This document shows, in pieces, positions 1-5,776 of a DNA stretch of 6,457 nt. The position numbers and the translations under genes were made by a program. Below the pieces are notes generated by a model. It ran no database searches and was not told the DNA's origin. It was given only the letters and a program-made list of their open reading frames with translations. Positions within the stretch are counted from its first letter, which is position 1. Each line of letters opens with the position of its first letter. Source of the DNA: Deltaproteobacteria bacterium (lineage in GTDB: Bacteria > Desulfobacterota > SM23-61); assembly GCA_026388915.1 (NCBI GenBank), contig JAPLIW010000284.1, positions 1-6,457 on the forward strand, given 5' to 3'.

Positions 1-2
1 CC

Positions 3-779
3 GTGGACCGCTTGTCCCGGGCGGGGCCCGGGCTGGCCGGCGCAAGCCTGGAGGGAATGCATGTTTGGCTTCTCAATTGGTCAGCCAGGATGAAAGGGCC
101 GGTCATCCATCTCGAAGCCAGGGACTCCGATAAAGAGCTCAGGCTGGAGCTCACCCCCCGGAAGCCCCCGGTCATTCACGGACAGAACGGGTTCAGCCGG
201 AAAGGGCCGGCCCAGGGCCAGGCTTCTTATTACGTCTCTTTCACCGACCTGGAGACCCGCGGGTTTCTTAAGCTCTCCGGCTCCACCTTTCCCATCGAAG
301 TGCGGGGGGTGAGCTGGTTTGACCAGGAGTTCGGCTCCAACCAGCTCACCCCGGAGCAGAAGGGCTGGGACTGGTTCAGCCTCCATCTCTCCGACGGGCG
401 GGATTTAATGATTTATCTCCTGCGCCTCAAGGACGGCTCGGTGGAGCCGGCGTCTTCGGGGACCCTGGTTGCCGCCGGCGGGTCTTCCCGCCACCTGAAG
501 CTTTCAGATCTTTCTGTTACGGTTCTGGACCGGTGGAAAAGTCCCCGCAGCAAGGGAGAATATCCCAGCCGCTGGAGAATCCAGGTTCCCCCCGCCAGAA
601 TCGACCTGACCATCGATCCTCTGCTGGCGGACCAGGAACTCCACACCGAAGGATCGACCGGAATCACCTACTGGGAGGGGGCGATCGCCGGCAAAGGACT
701 TTCCGGGGGAGGCGAGGTCACCTGCGAAGGATACGCGGAGCTCACCGGATACGCGGGGGCACTGGGAGGAATTTTCTGA
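3..779 (+). CDS. CrtC/AttH-like lipocalin-fold protein (carotenoid 1,2-hydratase family), 5' truncated
   Basis: The reading frame is open at the left edge, so the gene starts upstream; the GTG at base 3 is only the first possible start inside the window. The 258 visible residues look like the C-terminal two thirds of the CrtC/AttH family, which carries two lipocalin-like beta-barrels. Family-type motifs, numbered from base 3, are KPPVIHG (54-60), YYVSF (76-80), WFDQEFGS (105-112), GWDWFSL (121-127), SSGTLV (151-156), YWEGA (223-227) and GYAELTGY (243-250). The protein ends naturally at TGA, just after the last motif. Any signal peptide would lie in the missing N-terminus. Members outside photosynthetic bacteria are often named carotenoid 1,2-hydratase from CrtC homology, but no carotenoid gene is seen here, so the substrate is unknown. 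In such genomes these proteins are often next to LolE-type ABC permease genes, which would lie upstream if present. Family confident, function not. Confidence 0.85.
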   Translation: MDRLSRAGPGLAGASLEGMHVWLLNWSARMKGPVIHLEARDSDKELRLELTPRKPPVIHGQNGFSRKGPAQGQASYYVSFTDLETRGFLKLSGSTFPIEVRGVSWFDQEFGSNQLTPEQKGWDWFSLHLSDGRDLMIYLLRLKDGSVEPASSGTLVAAGGSSRHLKLSDLSVTVLDRWKSPRSKGEYPSRWRIQVPPARIDLTIDPLLADQELHTEGSTGITYWEGAIAGKGLSGGGEVTCEGYAELTGYAGALGGIF

Positions 780-812
780 AATGCAGAATTCGGAATGTGG
801 AATAAAAAAACT

Positions 813-978
813 TAACCGCAGAGGTCGCGGAGCCCGCAGAGGTAAAAACGGCCCAAAGCTCGAGACTCAGCATGCAAGGGGAATAACGTCTCCTCTTTCA
901 ACCCTTTCCGGAAGGTCAAAAAAACGTCCAATCGTTTTCCGAAAGGCACCTCTGCGCTCTCTGCCTCCTCCTCAGTTA
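813..978. repeat. Imperfect inverted repeat pair, CGCAGAG-type (copy 1)
   Basis: The left arm (813-843) and the reverse complement of the right arm (948-978) match at 23 of 31 positions without gaps. Both begin TAAC and end CGCAGAGGT on their own strand. The 104-base spacer is not obviously coding. The arms are made of a degenerate GCAGAG motif repeated about every ten bases. The pair lies just after the end of the CrtC-like gene, but no T-tract follows, so it is not a standard intrinsic terminator. A second pair of the same type follows at 1052-1160. Confidence 0.75.
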
Positions 979-1051
979 TCTTCCTGTCCTGATTCGTGGA
1001 GCATAATGAGAAAGAAAGATTTTGATTTTCCAAAACGAGAAAAAAACCGTA

Positions 1052-1160
1052 AACCGCAGAGAGCCGGGAGGACGCAGAGGGGATCAAATATGCACAGAAT
1101 GGTTTTTGTTTTTAGCCTTCGGGAAGAAAATACTCTGCGGTCTCTGCGTGCTCTGCGGTT
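1052..1160. repeat. Imperfect inverted repeat pair, CGCAGAG-type (copy 2)
   Basis: The left arm (1052-1079) matches the reverse complement of the right arm (1133-1160) at 21 of 28 positions. AACCGCAGAG is perfect at the outer end and CGCAGAG at the inner end, and differences are confined to the middle. The spacer is 53 bases, half that of copy 1. The same GCAGAG motif recurs inside each arm, so the two pairs belong to one repeat family. Confidence 0.75.
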
Positions 1161-1162
1161 CG

Positions 1163-1358
1163 ATTCTTTTCTTCATCCCCGGAGGATAAGAAGATTTTTA
1201 TAATTTCCTATGCAATGAAAAATGAAAATAGACCGGCCCTGCGGGCCTTGAGGACCGTCGAGCCTGCGGCTCGACTCGAGGAGCGCTTCGCTTGAGGCAA
1301 AGGCCAAAAGCCGCCGGTTGTCCCGCTCGGAACGGGATTGTCGGTTGGAGGAAGGGGC
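1163..1358. other. Non-coding gap with short GC-rich hairpins
   Basis: No convincing gene is seen. The stretch holds several tight stem-loops: GGCCC/GGGCC with a TGC loop (1235-1247), GTCGAGCC/GGCTCGAC with a TGC loop (1257-1275), AGCG/CGCT with a CTT loop (about 1282-1292), and TCCCG/CGGGA with a 7-base loop (1321-1337). The last lies 22 bases beyond the stop of the minus-strand CoA-transferase gene and could help end its transcript, but there is no T-run after it on that strand. The first two share the same TGC loop and look like repeat-derived DNA. Confidence 0.5.
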
Positions 1359-2579
1359 TTACACGACGCCTTGATCTTGGAAGGATTTAACCTGACCTTC
1401 CGAGTATCCCAGGAGACGGGTTAATATTTCTCCATTGTGCTCTCCCAGCAAAGGCGGCGGGCACTGGATGCCCACGGCGCTTTCGGAGAAGGTGGCCGGC
1501 GGGCCCACGACCTTGACTTTTCCGTAATGGGGATGCTCGACCTCCTGCACCAGCCCCAGATGCTCCACCTGCGGGTCGTTGAAGACCCGGTCGAAGGTGT
1601 TGATGGGACCGCAGGGGATGCCGGCCTGGTCGAAAAGAGGAATCCATTCGTCCACCGTCTTTTCGGCCAGCTTCCGGTCGATAACCTCCATCAGGGCCGG
1701 ACGGTTCTTGATCCGGCCGGCATTGTTCGAAAATCGGGGGTCGTCCTTTAAGTCTCCCATGCCGAGAAGGGTGCAGAACGACTTCCACATTCTTTCGTTG
1801 ACCACGCCGAAGATCAAGTAGGCGTCCTTGGCCCGATGGGCTTCATAGGGGACGATGTTGGGGTGGGCACTCCCCCAGCGGCGGGGAATCACTCCCCCCA
1901 CCAGGTAGTTGGACCCGATATTGATGAGCGTCGCCAGCTGCATGGCCAGGAGGTTGATGGAAATCCTCTGCCCCTTCCCGGTTTGCTGTCTTTGATAGAG
2001 GGCCGAAGAGACGGCCCCGAAGGAATACAAACCGGTCAGGACATCCGTGAGCGGCACGCCGACCTTTACCGGTTCCCCCTCGGGAGGGCCGGTAATGGAC
2101 ATCAGCCCTCCGATGGCCGAGACGATCACATCGACCCCGGGCTTGTCCCGGTATGGGCCGTCCGTGCCGTATCCGGTCATGTCGCAGTAGATCAGCCTGG
2201 GGTTGATCCCCCGGAGGGTCTCATAGCCGATTCCCAATTCGTCCATGGTGCCGGGACGAAAATTTTCCAGGAGCACATCGGAGTGCCGGACCAGGTTCTT
2301 GAAGATTTCGATCCCCTGGGGGTGTTTGAAATTCAGGGTGAGGCTCTTCTTGTTCCGGTTGATGGCGATGAAGTAGGCGCTGACCTCCTTGACCCAGGGC
2401 GGGCCCCAGGCTCGGCTCTCATCGCCGATTTTGGGCTGTTCGATCTTGATGACCTCCGCGCCCAGGTCTCCCAGGACCATGGCGCAGTAAGGGCCCGCGA
2501 TGATCCTCGTTAAATCAATGACTCGGATCCCCTTCAGGGGAGGAGCGCCGGTTGGGTTTTTTCTTTTATCTCCATCCAT
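1359..2579 (-). CDS. CaiB/BaiF family (class III) CoA-transferase
   Basis: This cytoplasmic enzyme family moves CoA between an acyl-CoA and a carboxylic acid through a covalent aspartyl-CoA intermediate. The N-terminus has the family opening (LKGIRVIDLTRIIAGPYCA), then DLGAEVIKIE, NRNKKSLTLN, DVLLENFRPG and KPGVDVI. The expected catalytic aspartate is in PLTDVLTG, residue 179 from the start used here, followed by TGKGQRI. AGIPCGPI and a final LLGY...GVV segment complete the domain. Length (406 residues) is normal and the gene is intact. ATG at 2579 is preferred because AGGAAGG lies 7 bases upstream; the ATG at 2585 would add two residues and sit almost on top of that site. The gene runs opposite to fba and has no obvious partner in the window. 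Formyl-CoA, succinyl-CoA:aromatic and carnitine transferases share these motifs, so the substrate is not assignable. No good promoter was found upstream; that region is repeat DNA. Confidence 0.95.
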   Translation of the reverse strand: MDGDKRKNPTGAPPLKGIRVIDLTRIIAGPYCAMVLGDLGAEVIKIEQPKIGDESRAWGPPWVKEVSAYFIAINRNKKSLTLNFKHPQGIEIFKNLVRHSDVLLENFRPGTMDELGIGYETLRGINPRLIYCDMTGYGTDGPYRDKPGVDVIVSAIGGLMSITGPPEGEPVKVGVPLTDVLTGLYSFGAVSSALYQRQQTGKGQRISINLLAMQLATLINIGSNYLVGGVIPRRWGSAHPNIVPYEAHRAKDAYLIFGVVNERMWKSFCTLLGMGDLKDDPRFSNNAGRIKNRPALMEVIDRKLAEKTVDEWIPLFDQAGIPCGPINTFDRVFNDPQVEHLGLVQEVEHPHYGKVKVVGPPATFSESAVGIQCPPPLLGEHNGEILTRLLGYSEGQVKSFQDQGVV

Positions 2580-2586
2580 GACCATC

Positions 2587-2593
2587 CCTTCCT
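2587..2593 (-). promoter_or_regulatory. Ribosome binding site that decides the CoA-transferase start
   Basis: On the minus strand AGGAAGG is followed by 7 bases and then the ATG at 2579. The alternative ATG at 2585 is only 1 base away from it, too close for initiation. This favours the shorter protein. Confidence 0.65.
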
Positions 2594-2635
2594 AAATCCC
2601 TTCGTACCAATTTTTGATGATCTCGTAAAAGGTCG

Positions 2636-2712
2636 TCACTCCGGTGCAAACCGGAGTCCAGAGAAATCATACCTGTGAAAAAGAACTGGATTCCGGCTTT
2701 CGCCGGAATGAC
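2636..2712. repeat. Pair of inverted GNRA-loop hairpin repeats (REP/BIME-like, 'PAKAGIQ' type)
   Basis: Two 27-base copies face each other (2636-2662 and 2686-2712) with a 23-base spacer. Copy 1 folds as ACTCCGGT / loop GCAA / ACCGGAGT (2638-2657). Copy 2, read on the minus strand, folds as ATTCCGGC / loop GAAA / GCCGGAAT (2690-2709). They match at 22 of 27 positions. All five differences keep the fold: two compensated base pairs and one change at the N of the GNRA loop. From memory, this repeat is widespread in proteobacterial intergenic DNA and its translation gives the spurious peptide PAKAGIQ. The left flank (TTGATGATCTCGTAAAA, 2616-2632) and a degenerate match at about 2737-2757 may be the outer ends of a larger element. 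Confidence 0.8.
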
Positions 2713-2820
2713 GGAAAACCCTATTTTCAGATTTTTTTCCGAACTCATGAATTTTTACCACTCTTATTCTTATTAGCATATCCTTCCCCGGGGATCAATT
2801 GGAAAGCCCATCTCCCAATT

Positions 2821-2848
2821 GCGGATTGCAGATTGCGGATTGCGGATT
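2821..2848 (+). repeat. Tandem heptamer array 1 (GCGGATT x 4)
   Basis: There are four units: GCGGATT, GCAGATT, GCGGATT, GCGGATT. The third base of the second unit is the only variant. The array is preceded by CAATT, as is array 2. Confidence 0.85.
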
Positions 2849-2873
2849 GAAAGGGAAAGAACCTCATGCAATT

Positions 2874-2901
2874 GCGGATTGTGGATTGCGGAATGCGGAT
2901 T
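2874..2901 (+). repeat. Tandem heptamer array 2 (GCGGATT x 4)
   Basis: There are four units: GCGGATT, GTGGATT, GCGGAAT, GCGGATT. It starts 25 bases after array 1, has the same orientation and carries two single-base variants. Confidence 0.85.
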
Positions 2902-2920
2902 GGAAAAAATAGCAAAAGAA

Positions 2921-2941
2921 ATCCGAAATCCGCAATCCGAA
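2921..2941 (-). repeat. Inverted heptamer array 3 (three units)
   Basis: ATCCGAA, ATCCGCA, ATCCGAA on the + strand is the same heptamer in the opposite orientation. With array 2 it can form a long imperfect stem around an A-rich loop of 19 bases (2902-2920). Confidence 0.8.
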
Positions 2942-2969
2942 ATAACAGGGCTGATGCTTTGTCTTGTGA

Positions 2970-3163
2970 CCCGGCGGGAAGGTCCCGCCTTTGGCGGGAC
3001 AGGATCGGCTGGTGGTGAAGACCCGATGAAAAATGGCTTCGCTTCCGCAGCGGGAGGCGGTACAGGCAGGGACATCTGCGCATCACAGGGCCGATTCCGC
3101 CCGGACCGATGAAAGAATCCGCGCCTCATCATGTTCCGCCAAAGGCGGGACCTTCCCGCCGGG
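2970..3163. repeat. 194-bp segment bounded by 31-bp terminal inverted repeats (MITE-like)
   Basis: The left arm (2970-3000) matches the reverse complement of the right arm (3133-3163) at 30 of 31 positions. Each arm is itself palindromic: GTCCCGCC/TTT/GGCGGGAC (2982-3000) and an alternative GGCGGGA/TCCCGCC stem (2973-2989). The 132-base interior is non-coding as far as can be seen and contains a CCGATGAAA direct repeat (3023-3031 and 3106-3114). No target-site duplication was found at the outer ends. The size and near-perfect ends resemble a miniature inverted-repeat element, but the arms could also be two oppositely placed copies of a common palindromic repeat. Confidence 0.65.
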
Positions 3164-3236
3164 CCGGGCACGGCCTCCAATTTATCGACATTTATCTGAT
3201 TTCTGGAAAGCCGGGTGGCCAACAAATGGCGAGTTT

Positions 3237-3265
3237 TTGACTTTTTACGGGGCTTGGAATATACT
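3237..3265 (+). promoter_or_regulatory. Sigma-70 type promoter for fba-fbp
   Basis: TTGACT (3237-3242) and TATACT (3260-3265) are separated by exactly 17 bases; each hexamer differs from consensus at one position. Transcription would start near 3272, giving a leader of about 95 bases before the fba ATG. The surrounding bases are AT-rich compared with the genes. No operator palindrome overlaps it. Confidence 0.7.
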
Positions 3266-3317
3266 TTTTAATGAATCCGACTTTTTCATAAACTCAGATA
3301 TCCCCCTCACCCCCATC

Positions 3318-3339
3318 CCTCTCCCCGGCGGGGAAGAGG
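3318..3339 (+). repeat. C/G-rich hairpin in the fba leader
   Basis: CCTCTCCCC pairs with GGGGAAGAGG around a GGC loop, with one bulged A (3335). It ends 14 bases before the fba ribosome binding site. The C-rich run before it (from 3302) looks like the common CCCTCACCC...CTCTCCCC intergenic repeat (from memory), so it may be a repeat remnant and not a dedicated leader element. It would be transcribed in the fba 5' untranslated region. Confidence 0.5.
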
Positions 3340-3366
3340 CCCAAGCGGAGAGAAAGGAGTCCTCCC

Positions 3367-4386
3367 ATGCCCCTCATGACCACCAAACCCATGTTCGACC
3401 TGGCCTATGGCGGCGGATTTGCCGTCGGAGCCTTCAACGTGAACAACATGGAGATCACCCAGGGGATCGTCACCGCCTGCTCGGCGGAAAAGGCTCCCCT
3501 GATCCTGCAGATCTCCAAAGGCGCCCGGAAATATGCCAACATGCGCTTCCTCAAACATATCATCGACGCCGCGGTGGAGGAAAACCCGGACCTCCCCATC
3601 GCCATTCATCTGGACCACGGCGACACGGTGGACCTGGTGGAAGCCTGCATCAAGGACGGGTTCACCAGCGTGATGATCGACGGGTCTCACGCGCCCTTCG
3701 AGGAGAACGTCAAATTGAGCGCCGCGGCCGCCAGGGCGGGGCATCAGAAAGGCGTGGTGGTGGAAGCTGAACTGGGGATGCTCGGAGGGATCGAAGAGCA
3801 CGTCGTCGGGGCCAGCGCCGAAGAGTACGAAAAAAACGTGGAAAAATACCTGACCGACCCCCAACAGGCCGGCGATTTCTGGAAACAGACCGGCGTGGAC
3901 AGCCTGGCTATCGCCATCGGGACCAGCCACGGAGCCTTCAAATTCAAGCACGAAGCCAAACTGGCCATCGGCCGGATCGAGCAGACCATGAAGACCTGCC
4001 CCGGACTTCCCCTGGTCATGCACGGCTCCTCCAGCGTGCCCCAGGAGTACGTGGACCTGGTCAACAAATACGGCGGAAACATGCCCAACGCCCGGGGAGT
4101 ACCGGAGGACCAGATCAACCTGGCGGTGACCAAATACGGCGTCTGCAAAGTCAACATCGACACCGACCTGCGCCTGGCCCTCACCGCCAAGATCCGTGAA
4201 GTCTTTGCCACCAAACCCTCTGAATTCGACCCGCGCAACTACCTGGGGCCCGGCCGCGAAGCCATCGTCAAAACGGTCAGGCACAAGCTCCAGGTGCTGA
4301 ATTGCGCAGGAAAAGCGGAAGCGGTCATCAAGCAATGGAAGAAACTCGGGGAACCCCTGCCGGCGTTTTACGTAAAATCTCGGTAA
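3367..4386 (+). CDS. fba: Class II fructose-1,6-bisphosphate aldolase
   Basis: This zinc-dependent cytoplasmic aldolase condenses dihydroxyacetone phosphate with glyceraldehyde-3-phosphate (and the reverse). The 339-residue protein is full length. Key features in order: AFNVNN (22-27), substrate-side SKGARKYA (50-57), HLDHGD with catalytic Asp83 and zinc ligand His84, SVMIDGSHAPFEENV (101-115), VEAELG with Glu133/Glu135 (132-137), GTSHG with zinc ligand His188, VMHGSSS with zinc ligand His219, and phosphate-binding NIDTD (263-267). The spacing is that of the shorter class II enzymes such as the Helicobacter type. ATG 3367 is chosen because AAGGAG (3354-3359) lies 7 bases upstream; the ATG at 3376 has poorer spacing. 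It is expressed from the promoter at 3237 and is followed 97 bases later by fbp on the same strand. Nothing is missing. A tagatose- or other ketose-bisphosphate aldolase role is less likely given the fbp neighbour. Confidence 0.96.
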   Translation: MPLMTTKPMFDLAYGGGFAVGAFNVNNMEITQGIVTACSAEKAPLILQISKGARKYANMRFLKHIIDAAVEENPDLPIAIHLDHGDTVDLVEACIKDGFTSVMIDGSHAPFEENVKLSAAAARAGHQKGVVVEAELGMLGGIEEHVVGASAEEYEKNVEKYLTDPQQAGDFWKQTGVDSLAIAIGTSHGAFKFKHEAKLAIGRIEQTMKTCPGLPLVMHGSSSVPQEYVDLVNKYGGNMPNARGVPEDQINLAVTKYGVCKVNIDTDLRLALTAKIREVFATKPSEFDPRNYLGPGREAIVKTVRHKLQVLNCAGKAEAVIKQWKKLGEPLPAFYVKSR

Positions 4387-4396
4387 ACCCGCGGTT

Positions 4397-4419
4397 GGGG
4401 CAGGTTTCAAACCTGCCCC
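4397..4419. repeat. Perfect palindrome between fba and fbp (GGGGC...GCCCC family)
   Basis: GGGGCAGGTTT (4397-4407), a single central C, then AAACCTGCCCC (4409-4419) form an 11-bp perfect inverted repeat, followed by TAC. There is no T-run, so it is not a classic terminator, though it may affect or protect the fba-fbp message. It belongs with the palindromes at 5576-5603 and 5868-5923, which share the outer GGGC/GCCC and TAC but have different inner stems. Confidence 0.8.
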
Positions 4420-4483
4420 TACGACCCGCTCCTTTCCGGGCCTTTTCTTGATTTAGCCTGATATCCAAGAGAGGAGGTTTCTC

Positions 4484-5491
4484 ATGCAGAGAATCACCAC
4501 GGTGACGGAACAGCTCCTGTTTCTCCAGAAGGAATCCCCCATGGCCACGGGCCGGTTCACCCATCTCCTCAACGAACTGATCCTGGCGGCCAAAATCATC
4601 TCCCGCGAGGTGAACAAAGCGGGCCTGGTGGATATTCTGGGTTTCACCGGGGAAATCAACGTCCAGGGAGAAGAGGTGGTCAAGCTGGACGAATTCGCCA
4701 ACCGGGTTCTGATTTACCGGATGGAAAGGGCCGGGGTCTTATGCGCCATGGCTTCCGAAGAAAACGCGGACCTCATCGAAATTCCCCCGGCCTTTCCGAG
4801 CGGAGACTATGTTCTGATCTTTGATCCCCTGGACGGATCTTCCAACGTGGACAGCAACGTCTCGATCGGAACCATCTTCTCCATCTACCGGCGGAAAAGC
4901 TCTCCCGGAAGGAATGTGAATCTCGGCGATCTTCTGCAGAAAGGAACCGAGCAGGTAGCCGCAGGATATTTTATCTACGGGTCTTCCACCATGATGGTGT
5001 ACACCACGGGCCAGGGGGTCCACGGCTTCACGCTCGACCCCAGCGTGGGCGAATTCCTTCTTTCCCACCCCGACATCAAGACCCCCCCGGCGGGAAAATT
5101 CTACTCGGTCAACGAATCCTACTGGCCTTACTGGGATGAAACCACCCGTAAGGCGGTCTCTTACTTCAAGAATCCTGAAAACAAATCACCCTACAACCTG
5201 CGGTACATCGGTTCCCTGGTGGCCGATTTCCACCGCAACCTGCTGGCCGGTGGAATCTTTATGTATCCTGCCGATTTCCGGGACCCGAAAAAGTCCACCG
5301 GGAAACTGCGGCTCATGTGCGAGGCGGCCCCTCTGGCCATGGTCGTAGAGCAGGCGGGGGGGTTGGCGACCGACGGAAAGAGGCGGATCCTGGACATCGA
5401 CCCGCAGGAAATCCATCAGCGGGTCCCTCTTTTCATTGGGTCGAAAAACGATGTGGAGAGGGTGATGGAGATATATAAAACAGCAACTTAA
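4484..5491 (+). CDS. fbp: Class I fructose-1,6-bisphosphatase
   Basis: It hydrolyses fructose-1,6-bisphosphate to fructose-6-phosphate and phosphate in the cytoplasm, the irreversible step of gluconeogenesis and of Calvin-cycle regeneration. The 335 residues match the class I length and run collinear with the E. coli Fbp pattern. Metal-site residues are Glu92/Glu93 in ASEEN, Asp114 and Asp117 in FDPLDGSSN (113-121), and Glu280 in LRLMCEAAP. NES (210-212), RYIGSLVADFHRN (240-252), MYP and EQAGG (289-293) form the substrate site. The start has a strong AGGAGG (4472-4477) 6 bases upstream. It lies 97 bases after fba with no promoter seen between, so cotranscription is likely. The N-terminal region aligned with the AMP site reads T-G-R-F-T (22-26), where most enzymes have T-G-E-L-T, and the usual Lys before Tyr109 is Asp108, so AMP inhibition may be altered. 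Confidence 0.97.
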   Translation: MQRITTVTEQLLFLQKESPMATGRFTHLLNELILAAKIISREVNKAGLVDILGFTGEINVQGEEVVKLDEFANRVLIYRMERAGVLCAMASEENADLIEIPPAFPSGDYVLIFDPLDGSSNVDSNVSIGTIFSIYRRKSSPGRNVNLGDLLQKGTEQVAAGYFIYGSSTMMVYTTGQGVHGFTLDPSVGEFLLSHPDIKTPPAGKFYSVNESYWPYWDETTRKAVSYFKNPENKSPYNLRYIGSLVADFHRNLLAGGIFMYPADFRDPKKSTGKLRLMCEAAPLAMVVEQAGGLATDGKRRILDIDPQEIHQRVPLFIGSKNDVERVMEIYKTAT

Positions 5492-5508
5492 TGACTCCGA
5501 ATGCCTTT

Positions 5509-5557
5509 AGGCGCTTAGCGCCTCATTAATACCAACATGTTGGTAAGAAGGAAATAT
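5509..5557 (+). repeat. 49-bp direct repeat, copy 1 (tail of composite unit 1)
   Basis: It starts with the hairpin AGGCGC-TTA-GCGCCT (5509-5523), then has the perfect palindrome ACCAACATGTTGGT (5531-5544) and AAGAAGGAAATAT. It is identical to copy 2 over the last 27 bases and 41 of 49 overall, with no gaps. Here the palindrome extends to 16 bp (TACC...GGTA). It begins 17 bases after the fbp stop; the hairpin could end the message, though no T-run follows. Confidence 0.85.
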
Positions 5558-5575
5558 TCACTTTGCGAGGCCGGT

Positions 5576-5603
5576 GTAAGGGCGGTTCGCGAACCGCCCC
5601 TAC
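5576..5603. repeat. Near-perfect palindrome (GTAGGGGC...GCCCCTAC family)
   Basis: GGGCGGTTCG and CGAACCGCCC abut with no spacer (5580-5599). GTA/TAC at the outer ends pair after a single A/C mismatch. It is inserted between repeat unit 1 and the head of unit 2. Confidence 0.85.
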
Positions 5604-5607
5604 GGAT

Positions 5608-5703
5608 GCTGGCCGCAGGGCCACCTTTTCCGCGCGTAGTCGCGGAAAAAGCATAGGCGCTTACTGCGCAACTAACACCAACATGTTGGTAAGAAGGAAA
5701 TAT
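5608..5703 (+). repeat. Composite repeat unit 2: head hairpins plus 49-bp repeat copy 2
   Basis: The head has a small GGCC/GGCC hairpin with a GCAG loop (5611-5623) and a 9-bp stem TTTTCCGCG / CGTAGT / CGCGGAAAA (5626-5649). The tail (5655-5703) is the second copy of the 49-bp repeat, with ACCAACATGTTGGT at 5677-5690. The head aligns with unit 3 at 5777, and the tail aligns with unit 1 at 5509, exactly 146 bases upstream. Confidence 0.8.
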
Positions 5704-5719
5704 GTTGTGCCTTCGCGAT

Positions 5720-5765
5720 AAATCCCCCCTTGCCCCCCTTTTACAAAGGGGGGTTGGGGGGATTT
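5720..5765. repeat. Long C-run/G-run stem-loop ('FYKGGLGG' type intergenic repeat)
   Basis: AAATCCCCCC (5720-5729) pairs with GGGGGGATTT (5756-5765). After a small internal loop, CCCCCC (5733-5738) pairs with GGGGGG (5748-5753), and TTT pairs with AAA around a TAC loop. From memory, this is a common dispersed bacterial repeat whose translation yields PPFYKGGLGG-like spurious peptides. It lies between composite units 2 and 3. Confidence 0.85.
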
Positions 5766-5776
5766 CTGGACTTTTC

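Noticed and set aside
781..1203. A 140-codon open frame after the CrtC-like gene
   Set aside because: It is Arg/Lys-rich with no family resemblance, has no ribosome binding site and consists largely of the CGCAGAG repeat arms read as codons.
1836..2513. A 225-codon + strand open frame inside the CoA-transferase gene
   Set aside because: It is the shadow of a well-supported minus-strand gene with all family motifs; the + strand translation is low-complexity G/D/P-rich with no recognisable domain.
2592..2638. Minus-strand mini-ORF starting GTG and reading VTTFYEIIKNWYEGI before the CoA-transferase
   Set aside because: It is 15 codons with no ribosome site, and most of it is the presumed outer flank of the hairpin repeat, so an upstream leader peptide cannot be supported.
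2660..2690. Possible minus-strand promoter with a TATGAT -10 for the CoA-transferase
   Set aside because: No acceptable -35 lies 16-18 bases upstream, and the site falls in the spacer of the inverted hairpin pair.
2566..2748. A 60-codon minus-strand frame containing VIPAKAGIQ
   Set aside because: VIPAKAGIQ is the translation of the dispersed hairpin repeat, not a protein motif.
2821..2941. CRISPR array
   Set aside because: Units are 7-base tandem repeats without unique spacers of 30-40 bases, and no cas gene is present.
3001..3132. Riboswitch or ribozyme in the interior of the 194-bp element
   Set aside because: CCGATGAAA recalls the hammerhead core (CUGAUGA/GAAA), but the required helices could not be paired, and the segment lies upstream of the predicted fba transcription start.
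2745..3225. Overlapping short open frames on both strands in the gap before fba
   Set aside because: Their sequences are translations of the GCGGATT heptamers and GGCGGGA palindromes (IADCGLRI and NPQSAIRN-like peptides).
3307..4410. A 367-codon minus-strand open frame opposite fba
   Set aside because: It is an antisense shadow of a high-GC gene; fba has catalytic residues, ribosome site and promoter, and this one has none.
5509..5703. CRISPR-like or integron attC array
   Set aside because: There are only two well-matched copies 146 bases apart, the intervening DNA is itself a repeat module, and no integrase, cassette gene or Cas gene is visible.
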